Assembly: GCA_013285405.1 (NCBI GenBank)
Contig: CP053446.1
Coordinates: forward strand, 558,001-622,000
Length of the DNA stretch: 64,000 nucleotides
Origin: Ignavibacteriota bacterium
Lineage (GTDB): Bacteria > Bacteroidota > Ignavibacteria > Ignavibacteriales > Ignavibacteriaceae
Direction of reading: 5' to 3'
Of the stretch, positions 1 through 8,897 are shown piece by piece. Within the stretch, counting starts at the first letter, position 1. Each line of letters starts with the position of its first letter. The notes under the pieces were generated by a model. That model was not told where the DNA came from, ran no database searches, and saw only the letters and a list, made by a program, of their open reading frames with translations. Both the position numbers and the translations under genes were made by a program.

Positions 1-56
1 AAGAATTCTATTTAACGATATCTTTAATAATGTAACAGCAGCTTTATTTAGGATTG

Positions 57-422
57 TCAGAAAGCATTTTCATAATGATTGACAACTGGATTATTCAGAT
101 CTTCAAATAAGATTGCAAATACATCAAACCTGCAATCAATTTCTGTAATTCCTTTATCATAGAGATATAGATCAGCAAGTTTTCTTATTTGCTTTTGTTT
201 GTTCTTTGTTATTGAATATTCCGGCTGCCCAAATTCAAGATTTTGTCTTGCTTTTACTTCAACAAATACGGTAAAATTATTTTTCGGATCAACGGCAATG
301 ATGTCTATTTCTCCATGACTAAAACGATAATTTCTCTCAATGATCTTATAACCACTATCAGACAAAATTTTAGCAGCGAGATCTTCTCCCCTTTTTGCAA
401 GTTCTTTTTTATCGAGATTCAT
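57..422 (-). CDS. YraN/UPF0102 family endonuclease-like protein
   Basis: A 121-residue protein of the YraN (UPF0102) family, which has a restriction-endonuclease-like fold; its cellular role is unsettled, though processing of DNA is usually proposed. The family pattern is visible: GEIDIIA at residues 37-43 supplies the conserved Glu and Asp, and FVEVKAR at 53-59 supplies the E-x-K part of a PD-(D/E)XK-type site. Length is typical for the family. The start overlaps the stop of the RNase HII gene by 4 bases, so the two are probably translated together; rnhB-yraN neighbourhood is common in bacteria. I see no anomaly. Confidence 0.9.
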   Translation of the reverse strand: MNLDKKELAKRGEDLAAKILSDSGYKIIERNYRFSHGEIDIIAVDPKNNFTVFVEVKARQNLEFGQPEYSITKNKQKQIRKLADLYLYDKGITEIDCRFDVFAILFEDLNNPVVNHYENAF

Positions 423-1063
423 TTCTCAGTGATTATGTTAGATTTTTCATCAAAGTTTATTTCTTCCTGCTCGATAAGAATTTTTTTCAAGAAGGTTTTC
501 CGGTGCAACGGACTTGGTCCTATCTTTTTAATTATATCTCTGTGTTGTTTTGTCGGATAGCCTTTATTCCGTTCCCATAAATATTCAGGATAATCTTTTG
601 CTAAATTTTTCATTAACCTGTCACGGGTAACTTTTGCGAGAATAGAAGCAGCCGCAATCGAAAAAGATAAAGAATCACCTTTAACAATTGGTATCACTGG
701 AATATCCGAATGAAATGCTCTGTTACCATCTACGAGGATTAAATCAGGTTCAATTACTAAATCATTCACAGCATTCTTCATTGCTAACAGACTTGCATTG
801 AGTATGTTTATTTCATCAATAACAAAGTGATCGATTATCGAAACCGAATAAGCCAAAGCTTTCGAAATAATTTTTTCAAATAATTTTTCTCTTTGTTTTT
901 CAGTCAACTGCTTCGAATCATTAACATCTTTTATAACTGTATTTTTGTTAAAGATAACAGCAGCAGCTACAACCGGGCCAGCAAGCGGACCTCGTCCGGC
1001 TTCATCAACACCTGCAATATATTTTATTTCTTTGCTGAAATATTTTTTATCGAATGCTTTCAA
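419..1063 (-). CDS. rnhB: Ribonuclease HII
   Basis: Cleaves RNA in RNA/DNA hybrids and removes single misincorporated ribonucleotides. The four acidic active-site residues are present: Asp20 and Glu21 in GVDEAGRGPLAG, Asp112 in LVDGN and Asp148 in AKVTRD. An open frame extends to 1189, but the extra 42 residues match nothing in the family and overlap the prenyltransferase gene by over 100 bases. I chose the TTG at 1063: it gives a normal 214-residue RNase HII and has an AAGGA Shine-Dalgarno about 11 bases upstream, overlapping the stop of the upstream gene. The TTG start is inferred. Order in the operon is ubiA-like, rnhB, yraN. Confidence 0.9.
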   Translation of the reverse strand: MKAFDKKYFSKEIKYIAGVDEAGRGPLAGPVVAAAVIFNKNTVIKDVNDSKQLTEKQREKLFEKIISKALAYSVSIIDHFVIDEINILNASLLAMKNAVNDLVIEPDLILVDGNRAFHSDIPVIPIVKGDSLSFSIAAASILAKVTRDRLMKNLAKDYPEYLWERNKGYPTKQHRDIIKKIGPSPLHRKTFLKKILIEQEEINFDEKSNIITEK

Positions 1064-1077
1064 CTGATTTCTTTTCC

Positions 1078-1917
1078 TTAAACACCAAGATAAATTGCAA
1101 ACAGACCAATTACCATACTTATCTTTAAAAGGTTGCTGACTTTCCTCAAATTTTTTACGGATTGATCTTGAAACAAAATTTTCAGGCAATAGATAATTAA
1201 AGAATTCACAAATACCATTACGATAACAAAGTATTCAATTTTGTAAATCTTAGTGATGAACGGATAAAGCGTAAAAAGAATCAGAATGAAAGACAGAATC
1301 AGGATTAAATATTTTGATTTCTGATATCCAAATGCAATGGGAAAAGTTTTTATTCCAACTTTTTTATCACCGTCAATATCTTCCATATCTTTTACAATTT
1401 CTCTAATTAGATTAATTAAAAAAGCGAATACAGCCGGTATTATTGCTGCAGCCGGATTATCAACCACAACTCCTCCAAAAATAAAAACTAATCCTGCAAG
1501 TAATGCGATGGTGAAATTTCCAAGTATCGGAATTCGTTTTAATATTTTGGAGTAAATAATTAATAACAGAATTGAAAACAGAACGATGATTGATGCAATC
1601 GAATCAAGAAAAAATGAACAGCCAACTGCTATTGCTGTGTAGAAAAAGTAAAGAATATATGCTTCATTTGATTTTATTTTTCCGGAAGGTAGTGGTCGAT
1701 CAGGTCTGTTGATTTTATCTATCTCAATATCGGTGATGTCGTTATAAATATTTCCCGAAGCCAGCACTATTGCTGCAACAAAAGCCGCTAAGAATATTTT
1801 CTGATTAGGCAGTGTACCTTGCGAGCAAATAATTGAAGCAACAATTACTGAAATGAAAGTAATTATAAAGTTAACCGGTCGGCAGAGTTTTACGAGTGTT
1901 GTAAGTTTTTCTGTCAA
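1078..1917 (-). CDS. UbiA-family prenyltransferase (GGGP/DGGGP synthase-like)
   Basis: An integral membrane prenyltransferase of 279 residues with about eight or nine hydrophobic segments. The first Asp-rich motif, NDITDIEID (residues 59-67) followed by NRPDRPLPSG, and a second one, KDMEDIDGDKKVG (about 176-188), bind the Mg2+-prenyl diphosphate substrate. The second motif resembles the (geranylgeranyl)glycerol-phosphate geranylgeranyltransferase branch often annotated in Bacteroidota rather than MenA or UbiA proper, but the acceptor cannot be told from sequence. It lies immediately upstream of rnhB and its stop overlaps that gene's ribosome binding site, so they are probably cotranscribed. 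Confidence 0.85.
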   Translation of the reverse strand: MTEKLTTLVKLCRPVNFIITFISVIVASIICSQGTLPNQKIFLAAFVAAIVLASGNIYNDITDIEIDKINRPDRPLPSGKIKSNEAYILYFFYTAIAVGCSFFLDSIASIIVLFSILLLIIYSKILKRIPILGNFTIALLAGLVFIFGGVVVDNPAAAIIPAVFAFLINLIREIVKDMEDIDGDKKVGIKTFPIAFGYQKSKYLILILSFILILFTLYPFITKIYKIEYFVIVMVFVNSLIIYCLKILFQDQSVKNLRKVSNLLKISMVIGLFAIYLGV

Positions 1918-2004
1918 ATCTTATTAAAGTGTTGATGAAAGATTTATCGAAAATTACGAAAAGAATAGGAGATTGTTCTGATTTTCATTCTGAACTTATC
2001 ATCT

Positions 2005-2082
2005 GTCATCCTGAATTTATTTCAGGATCTGATTCATTAAATATTAATTTAAATCATAAGCTGAAACAGGTTCAGCTAGACA
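2005..2082. repeat. Intergenic palindromic repeat, GTCATCCTGAA...type
   Basis: Between the divergent-facing prenyltransferase start and the Fe-S gene stop. Two hairpin-forming halves are visible: CCTGAATTTATTTCAGG near 2010-2026 and AGCTGAAACAGGTTCAGCT near 2059-2077, with roughly inverted outer ends (GTCAT on the left, AGAC on the right). A related element stands at 60874-60970. Reading through it gives the peptide HPEFISGSD, a phrase that turns up in many spurious bacterial ORFs made from such repeats, so the 81-codon plus-strand ORF here is not a gene. Confidence 0.75.
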
Positions 2083-2188
2083 ACGCATACATTAAATTAT
2101 TCCTGGTCAAAAGCAGTTTTTCGAGTAGTCCTATGAGTGGAAGATTCATAATTCAAACAACCTTTCTATTCTAATCCAACTTTTAGGA

Positions 2189-2446
2189 TTACGTAGATTG
2201 TTCATTTTGTTTCTTCTCTTCTTTCGGTTTATCATTTCTTTCAAAAGAGAGCGCACCCGAAGGACAGTTGTCAACTATTTTAATAATTTCTTCAGTTGAA
2301 CCACCAGACATATCTATCCATGGTCTTCTCTTTGGATTAAATATTGCAAGTGATGCTTTCCAGCATTTTGTTGAATGAATACAAACATCCGGTTTCCAGA
2401 TTACTGTTATTTCTTCATTCAAATATTTATAAAGTTTTTCTGGCAC
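2189..2446 (-). CDS. Divergent 4Fe-4S mono-cluster protein (Fer4_19, YjdI-like)
   Basis: An 85-residue small iron-sulfur protein. The pattern of Cys22 and Cys28 in CIHSTKC, the RRPWID stretch at residues 40-45, and Cys61 in NCPSGAL fits the divergent 4Fe-4S mono-cluster domain (Fer4_19) known from E. coli YjdI. The partner and electron pathway are unknown. The charged tail from residue 70 (KPKEEKKQNEQ) looks disordered. It lies 31 bases downstream of the Omp85 gene on the same strand, so it may be the last gene of that transcript, though no functional link is evident. Confidence 0.85.
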   Translation of the reverse strand: MPEKLYKYLNEEITVIWKPDVCIHSTKCWKASLAIFNPKRRPWIDMSGGSTEEIIKIVDNCPSGALSFERNDKPKEEKKQNEQST

Positions 2447-2477
2447 TTTTACTTCATGAATTTATTGTAAAAAATAA

Positions 2478-4244
2478 TCAAAACTCATTTACAATTCCAA
2501 AATGTATTTTGCCTTCGCTGAAAGTTTCACCCTCTGCGAGAGCAAAACTTACACCGAGTAATCCAATTGCAGTTTCAAGAGTAATTCCAAGACCATATCC
2601 GAAAATATAATCTTCCTGCTGCAAGATTCCCCGCTCAAGATCTGCATCCAGAAAATAATAACCTGCATCAAGAAAAAGAAAAGCATAAGATCTTTGTGTC
2701 ATCATTAATCTGTATTCAAGATTTGACCAGGCAATTCTGGATGCTAAAAATTGTTCTTCCCTGTAACCTCTCACAGTTCTTGTCCCGCCAAAACGCCAGA
2801 GATCGCTTTGTTCAAAGAAAGGACCGTTGAGTTCCTTACCGTTTACACTAAGCGCTAATACATTACGGGAAAAGATTTCATAAAAGGCTCCAAATCCGAT
2901 TGTAATTCTCTGTAAATTAATATTCGTTTCGGTTTTGGGAGTGACATATTCTGCCGGACCATTAATATCTTTATTGCTAAAGGAGTAACCTGTTTCAAAA
3001 AGAAACCCGCTTGTAGAAGCAATTGGATCGTTTCTGAAATCAATTCTCAGTCCAAGTCCTGTTGTGAGTGATGAAGAATTATAAACAGTAAATACCGGTA
3101 CATGTCGTTCTGTTGGAATTATTTCTTCCGTTGAAATAAAAGCAGACGCAGAAATATCTTCGGTTGCGAGAAACTCAAGTGCGCCGCCGATCCTTCTTTG
3201 AACATAGGTTGAATCCTGAATTCTCTGGAATAACTCTGCATTTACATTGAATGGATATCCAAATAACCACGGTTCTAAATACTTTAGCTCAAGTTCCTGA
3301 TTTGATCGTGTTGGTTTCTGCCATCTGATAGCAGCGGCTCTTCCGGTTCCGAAAATGTTTCTGAGAGTAACATTTACAAGTCCGGTAACGTAACCTGTTT
3401 CATCTTTTGTTGCAGGCGGAACATAACCGATAATACCATCAAAGTTATTGGTATTTCTTTCTCTTACATTTATCTGAAGAACTCCGTTATTCTGTGAGTC
3501 AATGTAAAACTGAGGTGTTGGGACCGGATCAAAGTAACGAAGCTTATTCAAACGTCTCGGCAGGTTCTCAATTTTTTGCTGTGAATATTCCTCACCGGAA
3601 TCCATTCTCAATTCTCTTATGATTACATAATCTTTAGTTGAAGTATTTCCGGTCACTTCTATCTTATCAATTTTACTTTTTCGTCCCTCTTCAAAAGTAA
3701 TATTAAGATCTGCGTAATGTTCTTTACTTATGGAATCATCATAAAAATAAACGGATTGGATTTTTACGGAAGCAAAAGGAAATCCACGATTTTCAGAATT
3801 TGTGAGAAGATTGCCTATACTCGCTTCAATTTCAAATCTATCAAAGATCTCCCCTCTTAAATATTCCAGCGATGATTTAAAATCAGTTATATCAATTGAA
3901 TCATCCGAGCTTATCTCAATATTTTTAATAAGTGTGGGATTTCCTTCGTCAACATTTATAAACAGGTCAACTTTTTGTGAATCAACTGAAAATTCAAAAT
4001 TCGATCCATCAAAAGAAAAATTAAAATAACCGTTTGAAATAAGACCAACAGATATATGCGACAGAGACGAATCAATAATACCGGGAAAATAATTTTGCCC
4101 TTCGTTTAGACCAGCCCAGCTTAAAATTTCTGTATCACTGAAAATTTCATTCCTGTTGATTTCTATTTTATCAATCTTTTGAGCAAATAAAACAGAAGCA
4201 CCAATTAAGAAAAATAATAAAATATTTTTTTTAAGGTGTATCAT
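2478..4244 (-). CDS. Omp85/BamA-TamA family outer membrane protein
   Basis: A 588-residue outer membrane protein. A signal peptide (residues 1-21, ending FAQ) is followed by POTRA-like beta-alpha repeats to about residue 270, including the phrase VTGNTSTKDYVIIRELRMD typical of a POTRA. The rest is a beta-barrel of the surface antigen D15 type with RGY at about residue 495 (TVRGYREEQ), a conserved barrel lid motif, and a final aromatic residue (VNEF). It is shorter than the usual BamA (about 750-850 residues), so TamA-like or a specialised Omp85 is as likely. Its start overlaps the PfkB gene stop by 14 bases, which implies translational coupling with a gene of unrelated function. Confidence 0.85.
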   Translation of the reverse strand: MIHLKKNILLFFLIGASVLFAQKIDKIEINRNEIFSDTEILSWAGLNEGQNYFPGIIDSSLSHISVGLISNGYFNFSFDGSNFEFSVDSQKVDLFINVDEGNPTLIKNIEISSDDSIDITDFKSSLEYLRGEIFDRFEIEASIGNLLTNSENRGFPFASVKIQSVYFYDDSISKEHYADLNITFEEGRKSKIDKIEVTGNTSTKDYVIIRELRMDSGEEYSQQKIENLPRRLNKLRYFDPVPTPQFYIDSQNNGVLQINVRERNTNNFDGIIGYVPPATKDETGYVTGLVNVTLRNIFGTGRAAAIRWQKPTRSNQELELKYLEPWLFGYPFNVNAELFQRIQDSTYVQRRIGGALEFLATEDISASAFISTEEIIPTERHVPVFTVYNSSSLTTGLGLRIDFRNDPIASTSGFLFETGYSFSNKDINGPAEYVTPKTETNINLQRITIGFGAFYEIFSRNVLALSVNGKELNGPFFEQSDLWRFGGTRTVRGYREEQFLASRIAWSNLEYRLMMTQRSYAFLFLDAGYYFLDADLERGILQQEDYIFGYGLGITLETAIGLLGVSFALAEGETFSEGKIHFGIVNEF

Positions 4245-5193
4245 TCAAATGATTAAGAGTCTTTCCAATTGGTTCCGGCAGAATTTTTTCAGCGAGCTTT
4301 TGTGCATCGGCTAATTCAACTTCACAAACTTCAAAAGATTTTGCATTTAATGTCCCGAGTGCTGTTGCGAATTTTAATTGCTGTTCAAATGTAAGCTTGT
4401 TGTGCCAGGCGTAAACAATTCCTGACACGAATGCATCTCCGCTTCCCGTAGAATCTACTGACCTAATTTCAGGAGGAATTACTTTATAATGAAAGTCAAA
4501 ATTGGAAGCATATAATGGGTTCTCAGCGTTAGTAATAAAAGCTTGTTTTATTCCTTTTTCATAAATCGATTGAAGAAAATCAAGATAATTCTGCGCCTGA
4601 TTGAAATCGTATTTAATTGAAGTTTTCAATTCATCAATATTATTATGCAAAATTGTTGGTGACGCATCAAAGCAGCTTGCGAGATGTTCACCATAAGTAT
4701 CGCAAACGGAAATCTTATCAAGCTTATTTGCAATCTTAATTCCTTCAAATATTATTTTATCAGTTTCATCGCATGGTGAACTACCCGAGAAAACAACCAT
4801 CTCACAGGCAGCAATTGCTTTCTCCATCTTCAAAATAAAATCCGAAACTTCTTTGGAAGATATAATCGCTTCGGTTCCAAAGAAAGAATAAATTTTTTCT
4901 TCAGACTCGTTAATGATTATTGCAGCATCTCTTGTCTCTGCTTTTATTACAACTTCTGAAAAATTAATTTTTTCTGAACGAAGAGATTCCCTGAATACTT
5001 TTCCGTTATTACCTCCGAGAAAAAGCATCGCAATATTTTTTATACCAAGCTTATTGAGCTGTCTGTTAACATTTACGCCTTTGCCTCCTGCCTTAATTAT
5101 AAGCTTGCCTTGCCTGTTAACTTTTGACAAATCAACTTTCGAATAGTAATATCTTCTTTCAAGAAGAGGGTTGAGTGTGATGGTAAGTATCAT
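4231..5193 (-). CDS. PfkB-family sugar kinase (1-phosphofructokinase / tagatose-6-phosphate kinase type)
   Basis: A 320-residue ribokinase-superfamily kinase. It starts MILTITLNPLLERRYYYS, as FruK and LacC do, has the sugar-binding GGKGVNVNRQL at about residues 37-47, and the ATP/anion-hole signature DSTGSGDAF with catalytic Asp near residue 253. The family phosphorylates phosphosugars such as fructose 1-phosphate, fructose 6-phosphate or tagatose 6-phosphate; no PTS or transporter gene is nearby to decide. It is preceded by a palindromic repeat (5203-5272) and overlaps the Omp85 start downstream. Confidence 0.85.
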   Translation of the reverse strand: MILTITLNPLLERRYYYSKVDLSKVNRQGKLIIKAGGKGVNVNRQLNKLGIKNIAMLFLGGNNGKVFRESLRSEKINFSEVVIKAETRDAAIIINESEEKIYSFFGTEAIISSKEVSDFILKMEKAIAACEMVVFSGSSPCDETDKIIFEGIKIANKLDKISVCDTYGEHLASCFDASPTILHNNIDELKTSIKYDFNQAQNYLDFLQSIYEKGIKQAFITNAENPLYASNFDFHYKVIPPEIRSVDSTGSGDAFVSGIVYAWHNKLTFEQQLKFATALGTLNAKSFEVCEVELADAQKLAEKILPEPIGKTLNHLNDTP

Positions 5194-5201
5194 TGATTCA
5201 T

Positions 5202-5272
5202 AATGTTAAATTGCCGTACTGTTAAATTGCCCGAAAATTATTTTTCATCAAAAACAATTTAACAGTTAAACA
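5202..5272. repeat. Inverted repeat with ACTGTTAAATTG / CAATTTAACAGT arms
   Basis: Twelve-base perfect arms at 5218-5229 and 5255-5266 flank a 25-base centre. A further copy of GTTAAATTG lies just left (from about 5205) and GTTAAACAAT just right, so the unit behaves like a small dispersed repeat rather than a terminator; there is no T-run after either arm. It lies between the GWxTD gene and the PfkB gene. Confidence 0.6.
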
Positions 5273-5331
5273 ATAATTATCCCCTATCAGATAACACTTT
5301 CAGGATAAAGGAAATCGAGAGTTATAATAAA

Positions 5332-6609
5332 TTAATATCTGAACCTGTATAAATCACCATAAAGCGGCGTGCTCGGGTCTAATCTGTAATCTCCAAATCC
5401 TGAATAATCCATAAAAATAAATTGCTTGTTAAGATTGTAATACTGCCAGACTTCGTAAGGCTTTGCATAATATTCAAATGGATGACGATCGATATTGTCA
5501 GGAGCGCCGAGTATAATGAAAACCATTCCTCGATCTGATTTCCATCCATCAAGCGAGTAAGTTGTGAAATTCTGATTAGCATAAGCAACTCTGCTGTAAT
5601 ACTCATTGAATACCGGATTATATTCATCTGCAGGATTTGGATCTTGTTTCTTCCAGAAAGCTACGAATCTTTTAGACTTTTCGATACGCGTTTCTGCATC
5701 TCTGATATAAGATAATTCTTCGGGGCTTGCTAAATAGATCATCTGGTCAATTGCTTTATCAAGATCGGTTATATAAACCGGTACACCAACCCATCTGGAT
5801 GTAAAACTTTTAATTGATGTGTCAATAACTTTTTGTGTTGAATCTTTCAAAGAAACTTTCAAAAGATGTTTCCCGAGATCAAGAACCAGAGAATCCAGAT
5901 TATGAAAAATCTGATTCTTGCCTGATTTTACTTTGACAATCTGAGATGATGTGTAAACCTGTTGTACACTTTCATTAAATATTTCATAATCAATAGTCAA
6001 ATTCCGGTTTGTATCGGAGTAAATTTCATAAAACATATCCAATGGATCTCTATCCGAAACAAGATTCCTCGAAACATTTGGAATTATTTTGGATTTTCCA
6101 TCTACAACATTTTTCCCTGAGATTAACATTATGTCACTTAATGAAGGATACTGATCGAACTGCTTAACAATTACTGTACTTTCTGCGGTATATTCATTTT
6201 TTGAATCTTTATCAAGTAGAATTGTCTTAACGGAATATGTCCCCGGTGAAAGTTCGAATGAACGTGAGCCAAGATTGAAATTATCAGGTGAAGTGGTAAG
6301 TTCAAAACTGATTGCTATAATTTTTTCATTCCAGATCTTTTCAGTGATCAGTTTACTTTTATCTTCACTGAAAATGGAAACCGTTACTGTGTATGACGCT
6401 TCAAAACCCTGACCAGTCTTAACAAACTGAACAGCATTGTAAGGAACTTTGATAAAAAAATCCAGTCTCGTTTTATCATCATTACCTTTAAAAGATATGA
6501 AATCCTGGTAATATCTGATTTTATTATCGAGAATTTTGGATTCATCCTCAGTTTGAGCAAAACTCAGAAAAGAGTAAATACATACAAAAGCAAGCAGTAA
6601 CTTTTTCAT
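5332..6609 (-). CDS. GWxTD domain-containing protein
   Basis: A 425-residue exported protein with a signal peptide (residues 1-18, ending SFAQ). The C-terminal domain carries GWKSDRGMVFIILG from about residue 355, the GWxTD signature region, followed by the conserved aromatic segment (YEVWQYY, FIFMDYSGFGDYRL). The middle part is beta-rich and probably made of immunoglobulin-like domains. GWxTD proteins are found in Bacteroidota, Acidobacteriota and relatives; their function is not established. It lies 11 bases downstream of rimO, so the two are likely cotranscribed. Confidence 0.85.
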   Translation of the reverse strand: MKKLLLAFVCIYSFLSFAQTEDESKILDNKIRYYQDFISFKGNDDKTRLDFFIKVPYNAVQFVKTGQGFEASYTVTVSIFSEDKSKLITEKIWNEKIIAISFELTTSPDNFNLGSRSFELSPGTYSVKTILLDKDSKNEYTAESTVIVKQFDQYPSLSDIMLISGKNVVDGKSKIIPNVSRNLVSDRDPLDMFYEIYSDTNRNLTIDYEIFNESVQQVYTSSQIVKVKSGKNQIFHNLDSLVLDLGKHLLKVSLKDSTQKVIDTSIKSFTSRWVGVPVYITDLDKAIDQMIYLASPEELSYIRDAETRIEKSKRFVAFWKKQDPNPADEYNPVFNEYYSRVAYANQNFTTYSLDGWKSDRGMVFIILGAPDNIDRHPFEYYAKPYEVWQYYNLNKQFIFMDYSGFGDYRLDPSTPLYGDLYRFRY

Positions 6610-6620
6610 TTTAGTAATCC

Positions 6621-7919
6621 TTATTTTTTCGTTAATCTCGCAAAAAGATCAAATTCATCATAGTCATATATTTTTACGGTATTAAAATCACCTTGAATTA
6701 TATGATCCCCTTCTGAATCTATTAAAACTTCTCCATCCACCTCAGGTGCATCTCTGTAACTTCTTCCAACAAAAAAATCTCCTTCTTTAGATTCAACTAA
6801 AACTTTCAGATCTGTTCCAATTATCTCTTTATTTATTTCAAGAGAAATTTCATGCTGGATTTCCATCAATCTACTTTGACGTTCTTTTTTTACTTCATCC
6901 GGAACCGGATCGCCAAGGTCATAGCTGAATGTATTTTCTTCCTGAGAATAAGTAAATGTACCCAGTCTTTCAAATTTATATTCACGAACAAAATCACAAA
7001 GTTCCTGAAACTCTTTTTCAGTTTCACCGGGGTATCCAACAATAAAAGTTGTTCTTAAAACTAAATCCGGGATTTCGGATCTTAATCTTGTCAACAATTC
7101 TTTCGTCTGTCTGCTTGAAATTCCTCTTCGCATAGATTTTAAGATATTATCAGAAATGTGCTGCAAAGGAATATCAATATATTTACAGACTTTATTATTA
7201 TTTTTTATTTCAGCGATCAGGTCATCAGGAAATTTTGACGGATATGCATACATAATCCTTATCCATTCAATTCCCTCAACTTTGCTAAGCTCCGATAAAA
7301 GATGTGAAATATTTCTTTGATTGTAAATGTCTTTTCCATAGTCGGTAGTATCCTGAGCTATAAGCACTAATTCCTTTGTATTATTTTTTGCGAGGAACTC
7401 AGTTTCCGCTACAAGTTCTTCAATGGATTTGGATTTATGAAGACCGCGCATTATTGGTATTGCACAAAATGAACATGGGTGATCGCAGCCTTCTGAGATT
7501 TTGAGATAAGCTGTATTTGATGGAGTAGAAAGTATCCTTTCACCAAGAAGATTTTTTTTGAGTTCGCCGCCGAGTTCATTTATAATTTTCTGGTAATCTT
7601 CAGTCCCGAAGAATACATCAACTTCCGGAATTTCTTTTTCGAGTTGATCCCTGTAACGTTGAGAGAGACAGCCAGCCACAAATATTCTTTTTGTAATTCC
7701 AGAATTTTTGCTCGCAACAGTACTCATTATCGTATTAATTGACTCTTCTTTTGCAGCTTCAATAAATCCGCAGGTATTGATAATAACAGTATCTGCTTCG
7801 GAAGGATTTGTTCGAAGGTCAAGATTATTTAGCTGTAATTGTTTCAGTAATCTTTCTGAATCAACTGTGTTCTTAGCGCAGCCTAATGTGATTACACTTA
7901 CTTTTTCGCGCGTTTTCAT
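6621..7919 (-). CDS. rimO: Ribosomal protein S12 methylthiotransferase RimO
   Basis: A radical SAM enzyme that methylthiolates the conserved Asp of ribosomal protein S12. The three domains are in order: an N-terminal MTTase domain with Cys14, Cys50 and Cys84 for the auxiliary 4Fe-4S cluster, the radical SAM domain with Cys145, Cys149 and Cys152 (GCDHPCSFC), and a C-terminal TRAM domain. Length 432 residues is normal. The paralogue MiaB is at 23010-24371; CAIPIMRG after the cluster motif marks this one as RimO, whereas MiaB has CVVPFTRG. Confidence 0.95.
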   Translation of the reverse strand: MKTREKVSVITLGCAKNTVDSERLLKQLQLNNLDLRTNPSEADTVIINTCGFIEAAKEESINTIMSTVASKNSGITKRIFVAGCLSQRYRDQLEKEIPEVDVFFGTEDYQKIINELGGELKKNLLGERILSTPSNTAYLKISEGCDHPCSFCAIPIMRGLHKSKSIEELVAETEFLAKNNTKELVLIAQDTTDYGKDIYNQRNISHLLSELSKVEGIEWIRIMYAYPSKFPDDLIAEIKNNNKVCKYIDIPLQHISDNILKSMRRGISSRQTKELLTRLRSEIPDLVLRTTFIVGYPGETEKEFQELCDFVREYKFERLGTFTYSQEENTFSYDLGDPVPDEVKKERQSRLMEIQHEISLEINKEIIGTDLKVLVESKEGDFFVGRSYRDAPEVDGEVLIDSEGDHIIQGDFNTVKIYDYDEFDLFARLTKK

Positions 7920-7937
7920 TTAAGTTTTAAATAAAAA

Positions 7938-8034
7938 TTTCTCTGTGGAACTCTGTGTTTTCTCAGTGGTTCTCTGTGTAATAAAAAGTGTAACACGGAG
8001 TTGCACAAAGAAATCACTAAGAGCCACAGTGACA
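7938..8034. repeat. Long imperfect inverted repeat (CTCTGTG-rich)
   Basis: The left arm (about 7939-7979) and the reverse complement of the right arm (about 7992-8034) match at roughly three quarters of positions, both built of CTCTGTG / CTCAGTGG words. It fills the gap between cdsA and rimO. Similar CTCTGTG...CACAGAG elements are common dispersed repeats in bacterial genomes. It could fold into a long RNA hairpin and act as a bidirectional attenuator, but no T-run is present. Confidence 0.65.
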
Positions 8035-8081
8035 AAAAATGAATTTTTCAATAATATTTCTTTAAGTTCTTACAGTTAGTT

Positions 8082-8897
8082 TTAACTTAAATACCTGAGA
8101 TACAACCAGATTGCAGGTGCACTGAACAATAAGGAATCAAATCTGTCAAAGAAACCACCGTGCCCCGGAATTATTGAAGATGAATCTTTAACGGCTGCAT
8201 CTCGTTTTAAAAGTGATTCTACCAAATCCCCGATCTGACCGATGGTTCCGATAATAATTCCAATGATTATTACATTCTGCCAGCTAATAAAATTCAGTAT
8301 AATCACTTTTGCTAAAATCATAGCTCCTGTTGTAAAAATAAAACCAAAAATTGCACCTTCCCAGCTTTTATTTGGACTAACCCGGGGAAACAACTTATGC
8401 TTTCCCAAATTTATTCCACCAAAATATGCTGCTGAATCTCCAATCCAGATAGAAGCCAGAATTGAAATTATAAGATATGCACCATTTATATATAAATCTG
8501 TATTCGCCGGATAAAATTCCCGCAATGAAATAAGCGCTGCAGCAAAAATCCCGATGTAAAATATTCCCAGGAAAGTTGCACCAAGGTTTAAAATTGCTGA
8601 ACCTTTATTCCTGAATAGTTCAATAATTAAAAGTAATAATGAACCCAGCAGAATAATAATTTCAAGATTGGTAAAATTTCTAAACTGATTTAATAATAAA
8701 AGTATAATTGCAATGAATCCTATGGGGAGATTTACAAATGAACTTTTATTTTTTGCGAGCATACTGAATTCATAAAATGAAAACAGGCTGATTAACATTA
8801 CAAAGAAGAAGAAGTAATATCCACCAAAGTATGCGCAAGCAAGTATTATAGGAATCGCCAGGATTGATACAACTACTCTTTTAAAATTTTCAGTCAC
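8082..8897 (-). CDS. cdsA: Phosphatidate cytidylyltransferase
   Basis: Makes CDP-diacylglycerol from phosphatidic acid and CTP, the branch point of phospholipid synthesis. The 271-residue protein has about eight membrane segments and the full family signature near the C-terminus: ESLLKRDAAVKDSS followed by IPGHGGFFDRFDS, containing the metal-binding Asp residues. SPNKSWEGA earlier is also characteristic. It overlaps the DUF2007 gene by 8 bases, and that overlaps the CPBP gene by one base, so the three form one operon. Confidence 0.95.
   Translation of the reverse strand: MTENFKRVVVSILAIPIILACAYFGGYYFFFFVMLISLFSFYEFSMLAKNKSSFVNLPIGFIAIILLLLNQFRNFTNLEIIILLGSLLLLIIELFRNKGSAILNLGATFLGIFYIGIFAAALISLREFYPANTDLYINGAYLIISILASIWIGDSAAYFGGINLGKHKLFPRVSPNKSWEGAIFGFIFTTGAMILAKVIILNFISWQNVIIIGIIIGTIGQIGDLVESLLKRDAAVKDSSSIIPGHGGFFDRFDSLLFSAPAIWLYLRYLS

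Noticed and set aside
1064-1189. N-terminal extension of RNase HII
   Set aside because: Overlaps the prenyltransferase gene, matches no family sequence, and a TTG start with a ribosome binding site gives the normal length.
1929-2174. 81-codon plus-strand ORF
   Set aside because: Its sequence is a translated palindromic repeat (HPEFISGSD phrase) and lies in an intergenic gap.
2172-2191. TAATCC...GGATTA hairpin as terminator of the Fe-S gene
   Set aside because: Overlaps the stop codon, and no T-run follows.
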